Origin: Fibrobacter succinogenes
GTDB lineage: Bacteria > Fibrobacterota > Fibrobacteria > Fibrobacterales > Fibrobacteraceae
Assembly (NCBI RefSeq): GCF_902779965.1
Contig: NZ_CACZDK010000017.1
Coordinates: forward strand, 1 to 64,000
Reading direction: 5' to 3'
DNA length: 64,000 bases
Part shown: positions 43,513 through 52,393 of the stretch, one piece after another
Position numbering within the stretch: the stretch's first letter is position 1
Layout: every line of letters starts with the position of its first letter
Position numbers and translations under genes: made by a program
Notes under the pieces: generated by a model
What the model saw: only the letters and a program-made list of their open reading frames with translations
Told to the model about the DNA's origin: nothing
Databases searched by the model: none

Positions 43513-45206
43513 GATTCGCGCGTGTAAGTCTTCTTGTTCGAAAGTCTTTTTTCGAAGTCTTCTTTAGTAAGAGGCTTATCGAAAAGGAATCCCTGGATTG
43601 TCGAGCATTTGGCGTGCTGCAGAAAATCCAGCTGCTTTGTATTTTCGACACCTTCGGCAACAACTTCAAGGTTAAGCTCGTTGATCATGTTCACCATGTT
43701 TCTGATAACAACTTCGTCATGGTGAGTATTTTCTCCGCCAATGTGGTCGAGTAGCGACTTATCAAGCTTAATGACGTTCACATTCAAGTCCTTGATGGCA
43801 TTGAATGTAGAGTAGCCTGTACCGAAATCATCAATAGAAACGGTAATCCCGTGTTGACGAAGACCGTCCACGAATTTTTGCATGGCCACCTTGTCGTCGA
43901 AATCCGAAGCTTCGGTCAGTTCGATTTCGATATACTTGCTGTCGATATTGAATTCCTTCATTGTATTCAGGATATCTTCCGTCAAGTGCGGGTTTCTCAA
44001 GTGGAGTCTTGAAAAATTGGAAGACACGCGAACGGGTTCATATCCTGCTTGAATCCAAGAATGGATATCTTCGCAGACTTTGTGGAATACGTAAAAATCG
44101 AGCTTGCAAATAGAAGCTTCTTTTTCGAGAACGGGTAAAAAGTCATTGGGAGGAACGATTTGCCCATCGCGTTTCCAACGGACAAGAGCTTCGCATCCGC
44201 AAAGAGTTTGCGTTTGGACGTCAACTTTAGGCTGGTAGTAAACGATGAATTCTTTGTTTTTCAGGGCATCGTTGAATAGCGACGAAACTTCTTTTTCGTG
44301 ATAGACGGCGTCGAGCATTTTCTGGGCGAAATAGACAACGTCGTTTCCGGGATGGCGTCTGGCATCGTTCAATGCAACGGAACTGCAATGCATGATTTCG
44401 TTCATCGAATCGTCTTGTTGAATGTCGTAAACGCCAATGCGGCAATGTAGCGTAAGGGGAATAGGTGGACCTTGCGGAACAGGGACCATTAAAGGCATTG
44501 CTTTTAATGTATTGACGAACATGTCCCTGTTTTCTTTTTTGACAAGAATGAGGAAGTTGTCGCCACCCAACCTTGCAATCATTTCATCGTCGTGGCACAT
44601 GCCCATGACAGTATGCGTAAAGGTCACGATTCCTCTGTCTCCAACAGCAGGGGACTTGGACTGATTTATGTACTTGTAATTTTTGAGGTTGACGAAGAGG
44701 CTGCTGAAATTTTGCAGCTTGTTCTTGGCCTTGAGTTGGATACTGTGGTGCACGAGTTGCGATGTATTGGGTGCACCCGTCATCGGGTCGGTCTGGCTTG
44801 CGTTATGGACTGCTCCCATGAGGCGAGCTCTGCCAGAAAAAATGAAAATATCGTCGCAGATGAGCTTTACTGCTTGAAGTTCGGGGTTTATGAATTTGTG
44901 ACCTTTTTTGGCACGAACTTCGATGGTGACCATCCCGTTTTCGCCAGTTTTGTATGTTTGAATTAAGGGAACGGGCTCATAACCTGACGCATCTTCAAAA
45001 ATGATTCTCTCGTCATTCAATCCCTCTTTGGTTATAATGGAGCTCGGGGCTACGATTTTTACTTTGATATAACCAATGTTTAGAATATTGCAGATTGGAG
45101 GAACTGCAATAGCGATGCGCTTAATCATCGCTATGATATCAGGAATATTATCTAAGATTGCATCCCTAAAATCTTTGTATATACTACTGAAAATGACGTA
45201 ATCCAT
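43509..45206 (-). CDS. c-di-GMP phosphodiesterase (degenerate GGDEF plus intact EAL)
   Basis: A 565-aa protein without a membrane segment. An N-terminal 140-residue region (including KVKIVAPSSIITKEG) precedes a GGDEF domain whose site reads ARLGGDNF, so cyclase activity is unlikely. The EAL domain (about 320-555) has all the usual catalytic blocks: GCEALVRW, SNFSRLHLRNP, IEIELTEASDF, SIDDFGTGYS, VIKLDKSLL, VAEGVE and IQGFLFDKPL. It should hydrolyse c-di-GMP, with the GGDEF part possibly binding GTP as an activator. It is a single gene with a 141-base upstream gap. Confidence 0.9.
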   Translation of the reverse strand: MDYVIFSSIYKDFRDAILDNIPDIIAMIKRIAIAVPPICNILNIGYIKVKIVAPSSIITKEGLNDERIIFEDASGYEPVPLIQTYKTGENGMVTIEVRAKKGHKFINPELQAVKLICDDIFIFSGRARLMGAVHNASQTDPMTGAPNTSQLVHHSIQLKAKNKLQNFSSLFVNLKNYKYINQSKSPAVGDRGIVTFTHTVMGMCHDDEMIARLGGDNFLILVKKENRDMFVNTLKAMPLMVPVPQGPPIPLTLHCRIGVYDIQQDDSMNEIMHCSSVALNDARRHPGNDVVYFAQKMLDAVYHEKEVSSLFNDALKNKEFIVYYQPKVDVQTQTLCGCEALVRWKRDGQIVPPNDFLPVLEKEASICKLDFYVFHKVCEDIHSWIQAGYEPVRVSSNFSRLHLRNPHLTEDILNTMKEFNIDSKYIEIELTEASDFDDKVAMQKFVDGLRQHGITVSIDDFGTGYSTFNAIKDLNVNVIKLDKSLLDHIGGENTHHDEVVIRNMVNMINELNLEVVAEGVENTKQLDFLQHAKCSTIQGFLFDKPLTKEDFEKRLSNKKTYTRES

Positions 45207-45347
45207 TTTCGCCCCTTAAATGACCATACTATCTACACCAAAATAGCGTTCTAAATGTAAATAAAAAATTTGCGAAAAGGTAAAAAAAAATTAATACTTT
45301 TTCCCGTTTTTATTCCGCTTTTGTGCATATCTAATGCGGTATAAAAG

Positions 45348-46595
45348 CTAGTGGATTGGGGGGAAAAATATGTAAGCTATTGCGATAGCAGCGATTACGC
45401 CAACTGCATCTGCAATGAGTGCGCAGGTGACTGCATGTCGAGTTTTTTTTACACCAACGGAGCCGAAATAGACTGCTATTATATAGAATGTTGTGTCGGC
45501 TGCTCCTTGGAACATGCAGCTGAGGCGACCGGCAAAACTGTCGGGGCCTAAGTTCTTCATGGCGTCGATCATCATGCCTCGGGCACCGCTTCCGCTGAGG
45601 GGCTTCATGAGGGCGGTAGGGAGGGCCGGGACAACGTCGTTTCCGACACCGATGAATCCAAGTAATGCAGAGATTCCATTCATGACCAAGTCCATGGCTC
45701 CGCTGGCGCGGAACACGGCAACGCCAACAAGAATAGCAACAAGATTCGGGATGATCATCACGGCGGTATTGAATCCTTCCTTGGCGCCTTCGACGAATGC
45801 TTCGTACGCTTGGACTTTTTTGTAGCAGGCAAGTCCGAGGAATGCTACGATGATTCCGAATAGAACGATGCCGCTAATAAAGAGACTCGTTGTGCCGATG
45901 GCTTCTGCCGTGAGGTGGCTAAAGTAGAACATGATAGCGATGACGCATGCGCTGATGCCGCCGAGCCATGCTACCGTTACGGGGTCCTTAAGTTTGATTT
46001 TTTGGAAAAAGCTGAGTGCGAAAATACCGGCGATGGTGCTGAAAAAAGTGGAAAGCAAAAGGGGTAAAAAAACGTCACTTGGGTTTGCGGCTCCGAGCTG
46101 GGCGCGGTATGTCATGATGCTCACCGGAATCAATGTAAGTCCACTTGCGTTAAGGACTAAGAACATGATTTGCGAGTCGCTTGCAACAGTCTTGTCTTCG
46201 TTCGGGTTGAGCTCTTGCAACTGCTTCATGGCCTGGAGGCCCATCGGAGTTGCTGCGTTGTCGAGGCCGAGCATGTTGGCGCTGATGTTCATGAGCATGG
46301 TGCCCACGACGGGGTGGCCTTTTGGAATTTGCGGGAACAATCGCGAGAAAAGCGGTTGGACAATTTTGGCGAGAATTTGGACGGCGCCTGCTTTTTCGCC
46401 AATCTTGAGAATACCGAGCCAAAGGCTTAAAATGCCCGTGAGGCCGAGTGCGATTTCGAAGGCCGTCTTGGACATATCAAATGCCCCGAGAATAGCCTTG
46501 TTGAATATGCCGGTATCGCCGAAAGCAAGCCACTGGACGATGCATGCGATAAATGCACCGAAGAAAAATACGAGCCAAATTACGTTTAGGACCAT
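45348..46595 (-). CDS. SpmA/SpmB-type nucleoside-recognition (Gate) membrane protein fusion
   Basis: A 415-aa inner-membrane protein. The first half is SpmA-like (ILSLWLGILKIGEKAG, MNISANMLGLDNAATPMGL), the second SpmB-like (EGAKEGFNTAVMIIPNLVAI, LPTALMKPLSGSGARGM, DTTFYIIAVYFGSVG). In sporulating bacteria these are two separate spore-maturation proteins; the fused form is common in non-sporulating Gram-negatives, where its role is unknown. The substrate is uncertain. Confidence 0.9.
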   Translation of the reverse strand: MVLNVIWLVFFFGAFIACIVQWLAFGDTGIFNKAILGAFDMSKTAFEIALGLTGILSLWLGILKIGEKAGAVQILAKIVQPLFSRLFPQIPKGHPVVGTMLMNISANMLGLDNAATPMGLQAMKQLQELNPNEDKTVASDSQIMFLVLNASGLTLIPVSIMTYRAQLGAANPSDVFLPLLLSTFFSTIAGIFALSFFQKIKLKDPVTVAWLGGISACVIAIMFYFSHLTAEAIGTTSLFISGIVLFGIIVAFLGLACYKKVQAYEAFVEGAKEGFNTAVMIIPNLVAILVGVAVFRASGAMDLVMNGISALLGFIGVGNDVVPALPTALMKPLSGSGARGMMIDAMKNLGPDSFAGRLSCMFQGAADTTFYIIAVYFGSVGVKKTRHAVTCALIADAVGVIAAIAIAYIFFPPIH

Positions 46596-46616
46596 GTTTT
46601 TTAAAGTAGTAAAAAT

Positions 46617-46680
46617 GTAAGTAGTTGGCAGAACTTAGTCCGCTACGCTCTTAGAACTTAGAATGAGGCTCGTGTTACTA
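46617..46680. repeat. AGAACTTAG-word element
   Basis: GTAGTTGGCAGAACTTAGTC and CGCTACGCTC-TTAGAACTTAGAATGAGG lie between the Spm-type and YfcE-type genes. CGCTACGCT also occurs at 47376. It is a short member of the intergenic class. Confidence 0.65.
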
Positions 46681-46682
46681 TT

Positions 46683-47339
46683 TCATAATACCACATTTTT
46701 TATAACAGAACCATATTCCAGCGTGTGGATGCTGAACTTAACATGGGCGGGTTCGGTTGCGGTCGCGGGCGTGCTTTCATAGAAGCCGAATGTCGGCGGA
46801 TTCCCGCCTTTGGGGAGGCTAGTGGAACCGGGGTTGACCATGAGAACATCGCGGAAGTTCTTTTCGAGTTTCCAGATATGTGTGTGCCCGAACAAGTAAG
46901 CGTCTATTTGCGGTTTTTGCGGGGCTTTTACTTCGGATTGGGATTGCGCGCAGGAAAGCGCGGTACCTGTGGATTCGATGCTTTCGAGTGCGTTTTTGGG
47001 GAAGCATTCGGGCATAAAGATGTGCCCATGACTCAAGAACAGGTGGAAACCGCAATCCTCAATGACCTTGTATTCGTTTTCGATAGGGAAGTCGAGCATC
47101 ATCAAATCGACATCGGCATCGCAGTTTCCGCGAACGGCGATAATGCGGTCTTTGTAAGGCGCTAGAGCTTCGACGACTTGCATGGGGCCATGCCCTGCAG
47201 GGAGTGGATTTCTCGGCCCGTGATAAAGCGTATCGCCGAGCAAGATAATCTTGTCGCAGTTGAATTTTTCAAAGAACGTTAACGCTTGCCTTGCCGCCAA
47301 GGCAGAACCATGAATGTCGGAGAGGATTAATGCTTTCAT
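46683..47339 (-). CDS. YfcE-type metallophosphodiesterase
   Basis: A 218-aa calcineurin-like phosphoesterase. The metal motifs are in order: ILSDIHGSALA, ILLGDTLYHGPRN, VRGNCDADVD, LFLSHGHIF and LFGHTHIW, then VNPGSTSLPKGG typical of YfcE/MJ0936-like enzymes. I chose ATG 47339; the in-frame GTG at 47351 adds four residues. About 25 residues (ESTGTALSCAQSQSEVKAPQ) between the last two motifs are longer than usual. The physiological substrate is unknown. Confidence 0.9.
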   Translation of the reverse strand: MKALILSDIHGSALAARQALTFFEKFNCDKIILLGDTLYHGPRNPLPAGHGPMQVVEALAPYKDRIIAVRGNCDADVDLMMLDFPIENEYKVIEDCGFHLFLSHGHIFMPECFPKNALESIESTGTALSCAQSQSEVKAPQKPQIDAYLFGHTHIWKLEKNFRDVLMVNPGSTSLPKGGNPPTFGFYESTPATATEPAHVKFSIHTLEYGSVIKNVVL

Positions 47340-47351
47340 AATTGCAATCAC

Positions 47352-47703
47352 AAAAATTTAGTTGGTAGAATTTAGATCGCTACGCTGCAGAACTTAGAAA
47401 ATTTACATATACTAAGCTCTAAGTTACTGAGGTTGAGTTCTAAGTTCTGAGTTACTAGTTACTAGAATTGTATTTCAAAAATCTCTAGTAACTAGTATCT
47501 AGTAACTATAAACTAGTAATTAGCCCGTAGGGCGAAGTAACTATTAACTAGTTACTATGCTGAAGGCACTTAGGTTTTTAGTCGATAGTTGTTAGTGGTT
47601 AGTAAGCAGTGGTTAGTCAACAGGAATGTGAAAAGAATGTTCTAATTGCGATCCTAACCACTGCCTACTGTCTACTTCCTACTGCCTACCGCGGCGAAGC
47701 CGC
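47352..47703. repeat. 352-base intergenic block of three repeat elements
   Basis: There is no gene. It holds an AGAACTTAG/CTAAGCTCTAAG element (47362-47430), an AGTTACTAG hairpin element matching 40911-41065 including GCCCGTAGGGCGAAGTAACT (47435-47560), and an AGTGGTTAGTAAGCAG element matching 17996-18146 (47580-47697). Elements of three word types thus sit head to tail, which argues that they spread by a common mechanism or collect at tolerated sites. Confidence 0.8.
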
Positions 47704-50700
47704 TTACTTCACCGTAATCATCGGGCTGGTTTCGCTCAACAGATAGTTCCATTCTTCGCGAATCTTTTCGTATTCGCTCGGATCGGCGTAAAGTGCGAAT
47801 GTAGTCCACTTGATTCCGCTAGAAGTCTTGGACTTCGGCTGCTTTTCGAAACTGACGTAATCGACTTCTCGGTTGAGCGGCTTTGCTTCGGTGATGGTCA
47901 CCGTGTGTCCGCTTGCAGTCTTGATGTTCAACTTAAAGCTGAACAGAGTTTCGTGCGGCATGCGGATGGGGTGGTGGCGCTTTGCGACCTTCGGGAGCTT
48001 GAAGAGGCTGCGTTCCCACACGTTCGGGAAGCGTCCCTTGAGTTCGGAACCGCCCTGACCGAAGTAACCCTTGGAGAGGTACGTATTCACGATGATGAGC
48101 GGCTTGTTGAACTGGTCCAGATTTTCAATGCGGATGTTGCCGATGCTCACGTCCGGTACGCCTGCGGCGAGGAACTGTTCAAGCAACTTTTCCTGATCCT
48201 TCACGTCGCGACCAAAGAACTTATTGCGGATGGCGCTTGCGAACTTGCCCTGGAGCTGCACGGAATCGCGGAATTCGCATTCGCCGTTTTCTCCAATGAA
48301 CAAATCGTGCTGGATTGCAATTTGGTGTTCCTGGTTGTCTTCGAGAATCGGGGTCGTGACGACATGGCTATGGTCTCCATCGATGACGAGTGCCACTTTG
48401 CCTTCCATGTCGAGCGGTACCGGGCGGTCATTACCCGTCTTGTCGGTGGCATCGACCCAGCGTTCGCTAATCTTACCCTGTTTCGGGATGTAGAGAATCA
48501 TGTGGTTGAACTGCTGGATTGTCGGCAAGTGCGAGAAGCCTTCTTCGGTGAGGTGGATAGCTGTGAGGTAGCTCTTGACGCCAATGGCTTCGAGCATGTC
48601 CTTGAGCAAGAGCGCCATGTCCTTGCAGTCGCCGCGGTGTTCCTTGAGCGTTACTTCTGCGGTTTGCGGAATGAGGCTGTGACCGCCGAAACGCACATCG
48701 CGGTAGCGGATGTCGTGACGGACGAAGTTTACAATGGCCTTGACGGCGTCATCGCCGATCTTGTTGCCGCGCACTTCAAAAGCCTGCTCGCGAACCTTGA
48801 CGGCTTGCTTGAACTGGTGGCTGATGAGGTTCTGGTAATCGTCGCCGACATCGCGCCATTCTTGCTTGCCCGTGAGCATGAGGCCTGCGCCAAAGTCACG
48901 ATACACTGGCATGTAGAGTTCCTTGCGGACAATGACTGGATTTTCAATCTTCCATTCTAAACCACCCTTAATAGCGGTCTTTTCGAGCGGTCCGTATTCT
49001 TCGGTGACAAAGCGGGTGGTGTCGGCGTAAATGCGGAAGACGGATTCTCCGACGGGCACTTCGCGGCTGCTTTCATAGTTGGTGTACGGAATCATGCCCT
49101 TGTTCTGGAGGTTCGTGCGGCTGAATTGCATGTAGATAAAGTCACCCGGAGCAATTTCCGAAAGCGGGAAGTGTGCGGTCTGCGATTCGTTGCCGCCGCC
49201 GATTTCTGTAGCGTATGTAATATAGGCTCCGTTGAGTGTTGCCTTCTGCTTGAGCTTCCAATTGCTGTCGTAAACTTCGAGAGCGTTCAGGTAAATGCGG
49301 TCAAAGCCTGGCAAAAAGTCGAACGTGAATTCGCGATAGATGGCTGCACCGCGCTGGTCCAAAACTTCGAGGAGCATCTCTTCGCTGCGAACCCAGTTGG
49401 CGCCTTTTTCAGCCTTGAGGGCTTCTTTCTGGTAATGGATAACGGCGGGGAAGTCGCCTTCGAGGGCGGTCTGTTTTGCCTGCGGGTGGAGGAGTGTCTT
49501 CAAGTCGGCAGTGCGTTCTTCGACCGGGGTAATCGGCTTTTGGAGCGTACGGTTGTCGGCCTTGCCGAGGTATGCCTTTGTTGCGGAGAGGAAACTCTTG
49601 GCGTCTTCGTTATCGGGCTTGAGGGCGAGTGCCTTGGTGAGAGCCTTTTCTGCATCGCGGTAGTTGCGGCTATAGAAGAGGATCTTGCCGTGCATGGTCC
49701 AAATCTTGTAATCGTTCTTGGCCTTGGCGAGCGTTTCTTCGCTGATAGCGCGTGCTTCTTCATAGCGGCCGAGGAACATGAGGGCGTCCATGAGAGTTTC
49801 GCCGAGTTCCTTGCTCATGCCAAAGCGTCCGCGGACTCCGTACAAAATATCTACAGCTTCGGCATATTGGTCAAGTCCCATGTAAGTCTTGGCGAGGTAA
49901 ACGCCGAGGCGGGAACTGGGCTGCGTGTCAAAGAGTCGCTGCACGACGATGAGGGATTGGTGACGCTGTCCCAAGCCCCAGAGCGCATCGCTCAAGTTGA
50001 TGACGTATTCAGGATTGTTGGGGGTGTAGCGGAGGGCGCCTTCGGCACATTCGCGGGCGTGGCCGTAATCGAACAAGGCTTCGTACATTTCGCCGAGAAT
50101 CGAGAGCAACTTGCCGTTCTTGCGCACGAGATCGATTTGGCTTGTAAAGTAGCTGATGCCCGGGCCGTAAAGTTCTTTCATCTGGTACACGAAACCGCAG
50201 TTGATGAGGTAGAGCGGTTCTTCCGGGTCCATCTTGTTGGCGCGTTCAAAGTAGCTGAGAGCGACAAACGGTTGGTCTTCGAGCAAGCGGAGGATACCCA
50301 CTTGGCTCATGACGGCGGCGTTGAACTTGTTCTGCTTTTTGCGAGCCTCTTCGTCGCTTGCCTGCTTGGGCATAGCTCCGACTTTGAGGCCTTCGACAGC
50401 GTTCTTCATCACCGAAGCGTATTTCTTTTTGTTGACGCCTTGCGTCCATGTGGCGATGAGGATACCGCGGCCATTGTCATAGAAGAATCGACCTGTGTAA
50501 TAGAAATCGTAATTGTTGACGACTCTCGTAATCGTAAATTCTTGAGCGTAGCGGTCGCCGACCTTGATGCGTTGAACTTCAATGGACGGATCGTTCATCG
50601 AAAGACCAAGGCGGTTGAGGAGCACCTTGAACATGTCTTGCTGGCTCACTTCTTCGCTTGGGACAATGGCGCCGTACACGAATAATGAAATATCTTCTTT

Positions 50701-51513
50701 CTTGTTGCTAAGCACTAAGTCCGGGTCTTCGTTTTGCTTAGCGACTCCGGTCCAGTTGTGCCAAAGCGTGTCTTTTGTGCTCCAGGAATAGCCGAGGTCT
50801 GCGCTGGAGTATTGTGTGATGCGTTCATCGGAAAGTTCCGAGACCGCTTCCTTTACAACATCCTTGAGCTTGAACGTTGCGAAGAAATCTTTCCATTCTT
50901 GCTTGAGGGCGCCCGCGGAAAGTTGTACATCGTTTGCAGAAAGTGTGAGCGTAAAGACTCGATTCCCGGCGCCAATGACGAAGCCAACGGCTTCGTAAGG
51001 CGTGTCGTAGCGCTTGCCTGCTATATCAAAGAATGCTCCGGTGGTGCCTAATGCTTCTTCGGGGTAAGTTTCTGAGAGCGATGCCTTTTTGCCGCTTGAT
51101 TCGAACGACTGCATTTCGATCTGGGCGCGGTCCATGAGGCGAAGCGGTTCGCTTTCGGGGAGCGTCACTTCGACGAGGACGGCGCGGCGGCCCGTTTGCG
51201 GATTGTAAAATTCATAAGGTGCGTTATCTTCGCCACCGATGATTGTCCAACCGTTATCGGGTGCGGTGAATGTGTAGCCGCTTGTTTCGATGGTGCCGCC
51301 GGTTGCTTTGGGCGCAATTGTTTCTTCTGCCGTGTAATCTATTTCCGTCGATTCATCTTCGTTATAGGAATCTTCGGTGTTGTCCGAAACATTAGTTGTG
51401 GGTGATGTGTTTATATCGGGAGTGTTGCCGGCGCAAGAAAACAGGAAAAAAAGCCCGAATGCAACAGTCAAGCGGGCGAGGGAATTCTTTTTATTTACAA
51501 ACGAATAACGCAT
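47704..51513 (-). CDS. Large TPR / DUF3857 / transglutaminase-like lipoprotein
   Basis: A 1269-aa lipoprotein (lipobox LFFLFSC). An acidic low-complexity segment follows the Cys, then an unassigned region (about 90-400), TPR repeats (about 400-660, such as NPEYVINLSDALWGLGQ and DYKIWTMHGKILFYSRNY), a DUF3857-like beta domain (about 700-880) and a transglutaminase-like domain with RGDCKDMALLLKDML (active Cys), YLTAIHLTEEG and WVDATDKTG. The same domain chain is widespread in Bacteroidetes and relatives, where its role is unclear. The ATG at 51513 gives a clean signal peptide; a GTG at 51543 is possible. Confidence 0.85.
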   Translation of the reverse strand: MRYSFVNKKNSLARLTVAFGLFFLFSCAGNTPDINTSPTTNVSDNTEDSYNEDESTEIDYTAEETIAPKATGGTIETSGYTFTAPDNGWTIIGGEDNAPYEFYNPQTGRRAVLVEVTLPESEPLRLMDRAQIEMQSFESSGKKASLSETYPEEALGTTGAFFDIAGKRYDTPYEAVGFVIGAGNRVFTLTLSANDVQLSAGALKQEWKDFFATFKLKDVVKEAVSELSDERITQYSSADLGYSWSTKDTLWHNWTGVAKQNEDPDLVLSNKKEDISLFVYGAIVPSEEVSQQDMFKVLLNRLGLSMNDPSIEVQRIKVGDRYAQEFTITRVVNNYDFYYTGRFFYDNGRGILIATWTQGVNKKKYASVMKNAVEGLKVGAMPKQASDEEARKKQNKFNAAVMSQVGILRLLEDQPFVALSYFERANKMDPEEPLYLINCGFVYQMKELYGPGISYFTSQIDLVRKNGKLLSILGEMYEALFDYGHARECAEGALRYTPNNPEYVINLSDALWGLGQRHQSLIVVQRLFDTQPSSRLGVYLAKTYMGLDQYAEAVDILYGVRGRFGMSKELGETLMDALMFLGRYEEARAISEETLAKAKNDYKIWTMHGKILFYSRNYRDAEKALTKALALKPDNEDAKSFLSATKAYLGKADNRTLQKPITPVEERTADLKTLLHPQAKQTALEGDFPAVIHYQKEALKAEKGANWVRSEEMLLEVLDQRGAAIYREFTFDFLPGFDRIYLNALEVYDSNWKLKQKATLNGAYITYATEIGGGNESQTAHFPLSEIAPGDFIYMQFSRTNLQNKGMIPYTNYESSREVPVGESVFRIYADTTRFVTEEYGPLEKTAIKGGLEWKIENPVIVRKELYMPVYRDFGAGLMLTGKQEWRDVGDDYQNLISHQFKQAVKVREQAFEVRGNKIGDDAVKAIVNFVRHDIRYRDVRFGGHSLIPQTAEVTLKEHRGDCKDMALLLKDMLEAIGVKSYLTAIHLTEEGFSHLPTIQQFNHMILYIPKQGKISERWVDATDKTGNDRPVPLDMEGKVALVIDGDHSHVVTTPILEDNQEHQIAIQHDLFIGENGECEFRDSVQLQGKFASAIRNKFFGRDVKDQEKLLEQFLAAGVPDVSIGNIRIENLDQFNKPLIIVNTYLSKGYFGQGGSELKGRFPNVWERSLFKLPKVAKRHHPIRMPHETLFSFKLNIKTASGHTVTITEAKPLNREVDYVSFEKQPKSKTSSGIKWTTFALYADPSEYEKIREEWNYLLSETSPMITVK

Positions 51514-51544
51514 AATGAACTTCGTGGATGAAATGTTTAACACT

Positions 51545-51562
51545 CTAATTTTAGAAAATTAG
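51545..51562. promoter_or_regulatory. 18-bp palindrome upstream of the TPR/transglutaminase gene
   Basis: CTAATTTT-AG-AAAATTAG, eight-base arms, 32 bases before the chosen ATG. It could be an operator or part of an mRNA leader. The rest of the 310-base gap to yraN contains a CCTCGCATACGCGAGG hairpin with GATGAC (51743-51763) and no gene. Confidence 0.4.
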
Positions 51563-51823
51563 GGTGCGCTAAAAGTAGTGCTTTGCGATACAAATGAGAA
51601 TAATCTGAGCAACCTTTCTTTATTTTTACAATCGCGTGTTTCTAAAAATTTGTTTTCAAAGAAATGCTAATAACTATTTACTAAGTTCTATGCTTTGCCT
51701 GTTTCCAATTGCTTTGAATTCTTCGACTAAAACATAAAGGTTCCTCGCATACGCGAGGATGACGGCTTTGAGGATGGTTCCTGAATGAATTGTAAATTCG
51801 CCTTACGCATTAGTCCGAATGAA

Positions 51824-52246
51824 CTAAATCATTGGGATGACTTGTGTGCCTTCGAATGCATTTTTGTAATGTGCAAATTGGAGCGGTTGCTGGTAGGCTC
51901 GGGTGCTCAGCACGTCAAAACGGCATGGCTCGTCAAATCCTTTTGGGGCGATTGCTTTTTGTGTGGCTAAAAAGTGGCAAGCGGTTTGCCAAATTTTCTT
52001 TTGCTTGAGCGAGTTCACGCGGGCAGCGGGGTTCCCTTCTTGGTTATTCCATACGGACTTGACTTCGACAAAGACGAGTGTTGCTCCATCGCGGGCGACA
52101 ATGTCGAGTTCTCCGCCATGGTATGCGTAGTTACGGGCTACGACTTCATAGCCTTCGCGCAATAAATACGCGACCGCTTGCGATTCGATGAAGTTCCCCT
52201 TTGGCTTGTTATTTGATTTTTGAGCTATGGTACTTGTCTTGCGCAT
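51824..52246 (-). CDS. yraN: YraN family (UPF0102) endonuclease-like protein
   Basis: A 140-aa protein of the UPF0102 family with the nuclease-like core GGELDIVARDGATLVFVEVKS (Glu, Asp, Glu-Val-Lys of a PD-(D/E)XK fold) after an AVAYLLREGYEVVARNYAY start. Its cellular role is not settled, though it is often encoded next to ribosome or rnhB genes; here it stands between a lipoprotein gene and the kinase gene. Confidence 0.9.
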   Translation of the reverse strand: MRKTSTIAQKSNNKPKGNFIESQAVAYLLREGYEVVARNYAYHGGELDIVARDGATLVFVEVKSVWNNQEGNPAARVNSLKQKKIWQTACHFLATQKAIAPKGFDEPCRFDVLSTRAYQQPLQFAHYKNAFEGTQVIPMI

Positions 52247-52278
52247 TGCATTCCCCTCATTTTCGTGCGACTACATCA

Positions 52279-52392
52279 AGGTTTCGTGCCAATCATGGAT
52301 TGCTTCGCTGTGCTCGCAATGACGTTTGCACTTTCTATTTACTCAGGACGACTTAAATCTAAGCTCTAAGTTCTACCAACTTCCTACTTCCT
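52279..52392. repeat. GCAATCATGGATTGC / GCTCGCAATGACG repeat plus AAGTTCTACC words
   Basis: GTTTCGTGCCAATCATGGAT and TGCTTCGCTGTGCTCGCAAT, then GACG (52279-52332), form a GTCATTGCGAG..GCAATCC-class element in reverse. It is followed by TCTAAGCTCTAAGTTCTACC and CCTACTTCCTAC (52355-52390) of the intergenic class. No gene lies here. Confidence 0.65.
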
Positions 52393-52393
52393 A

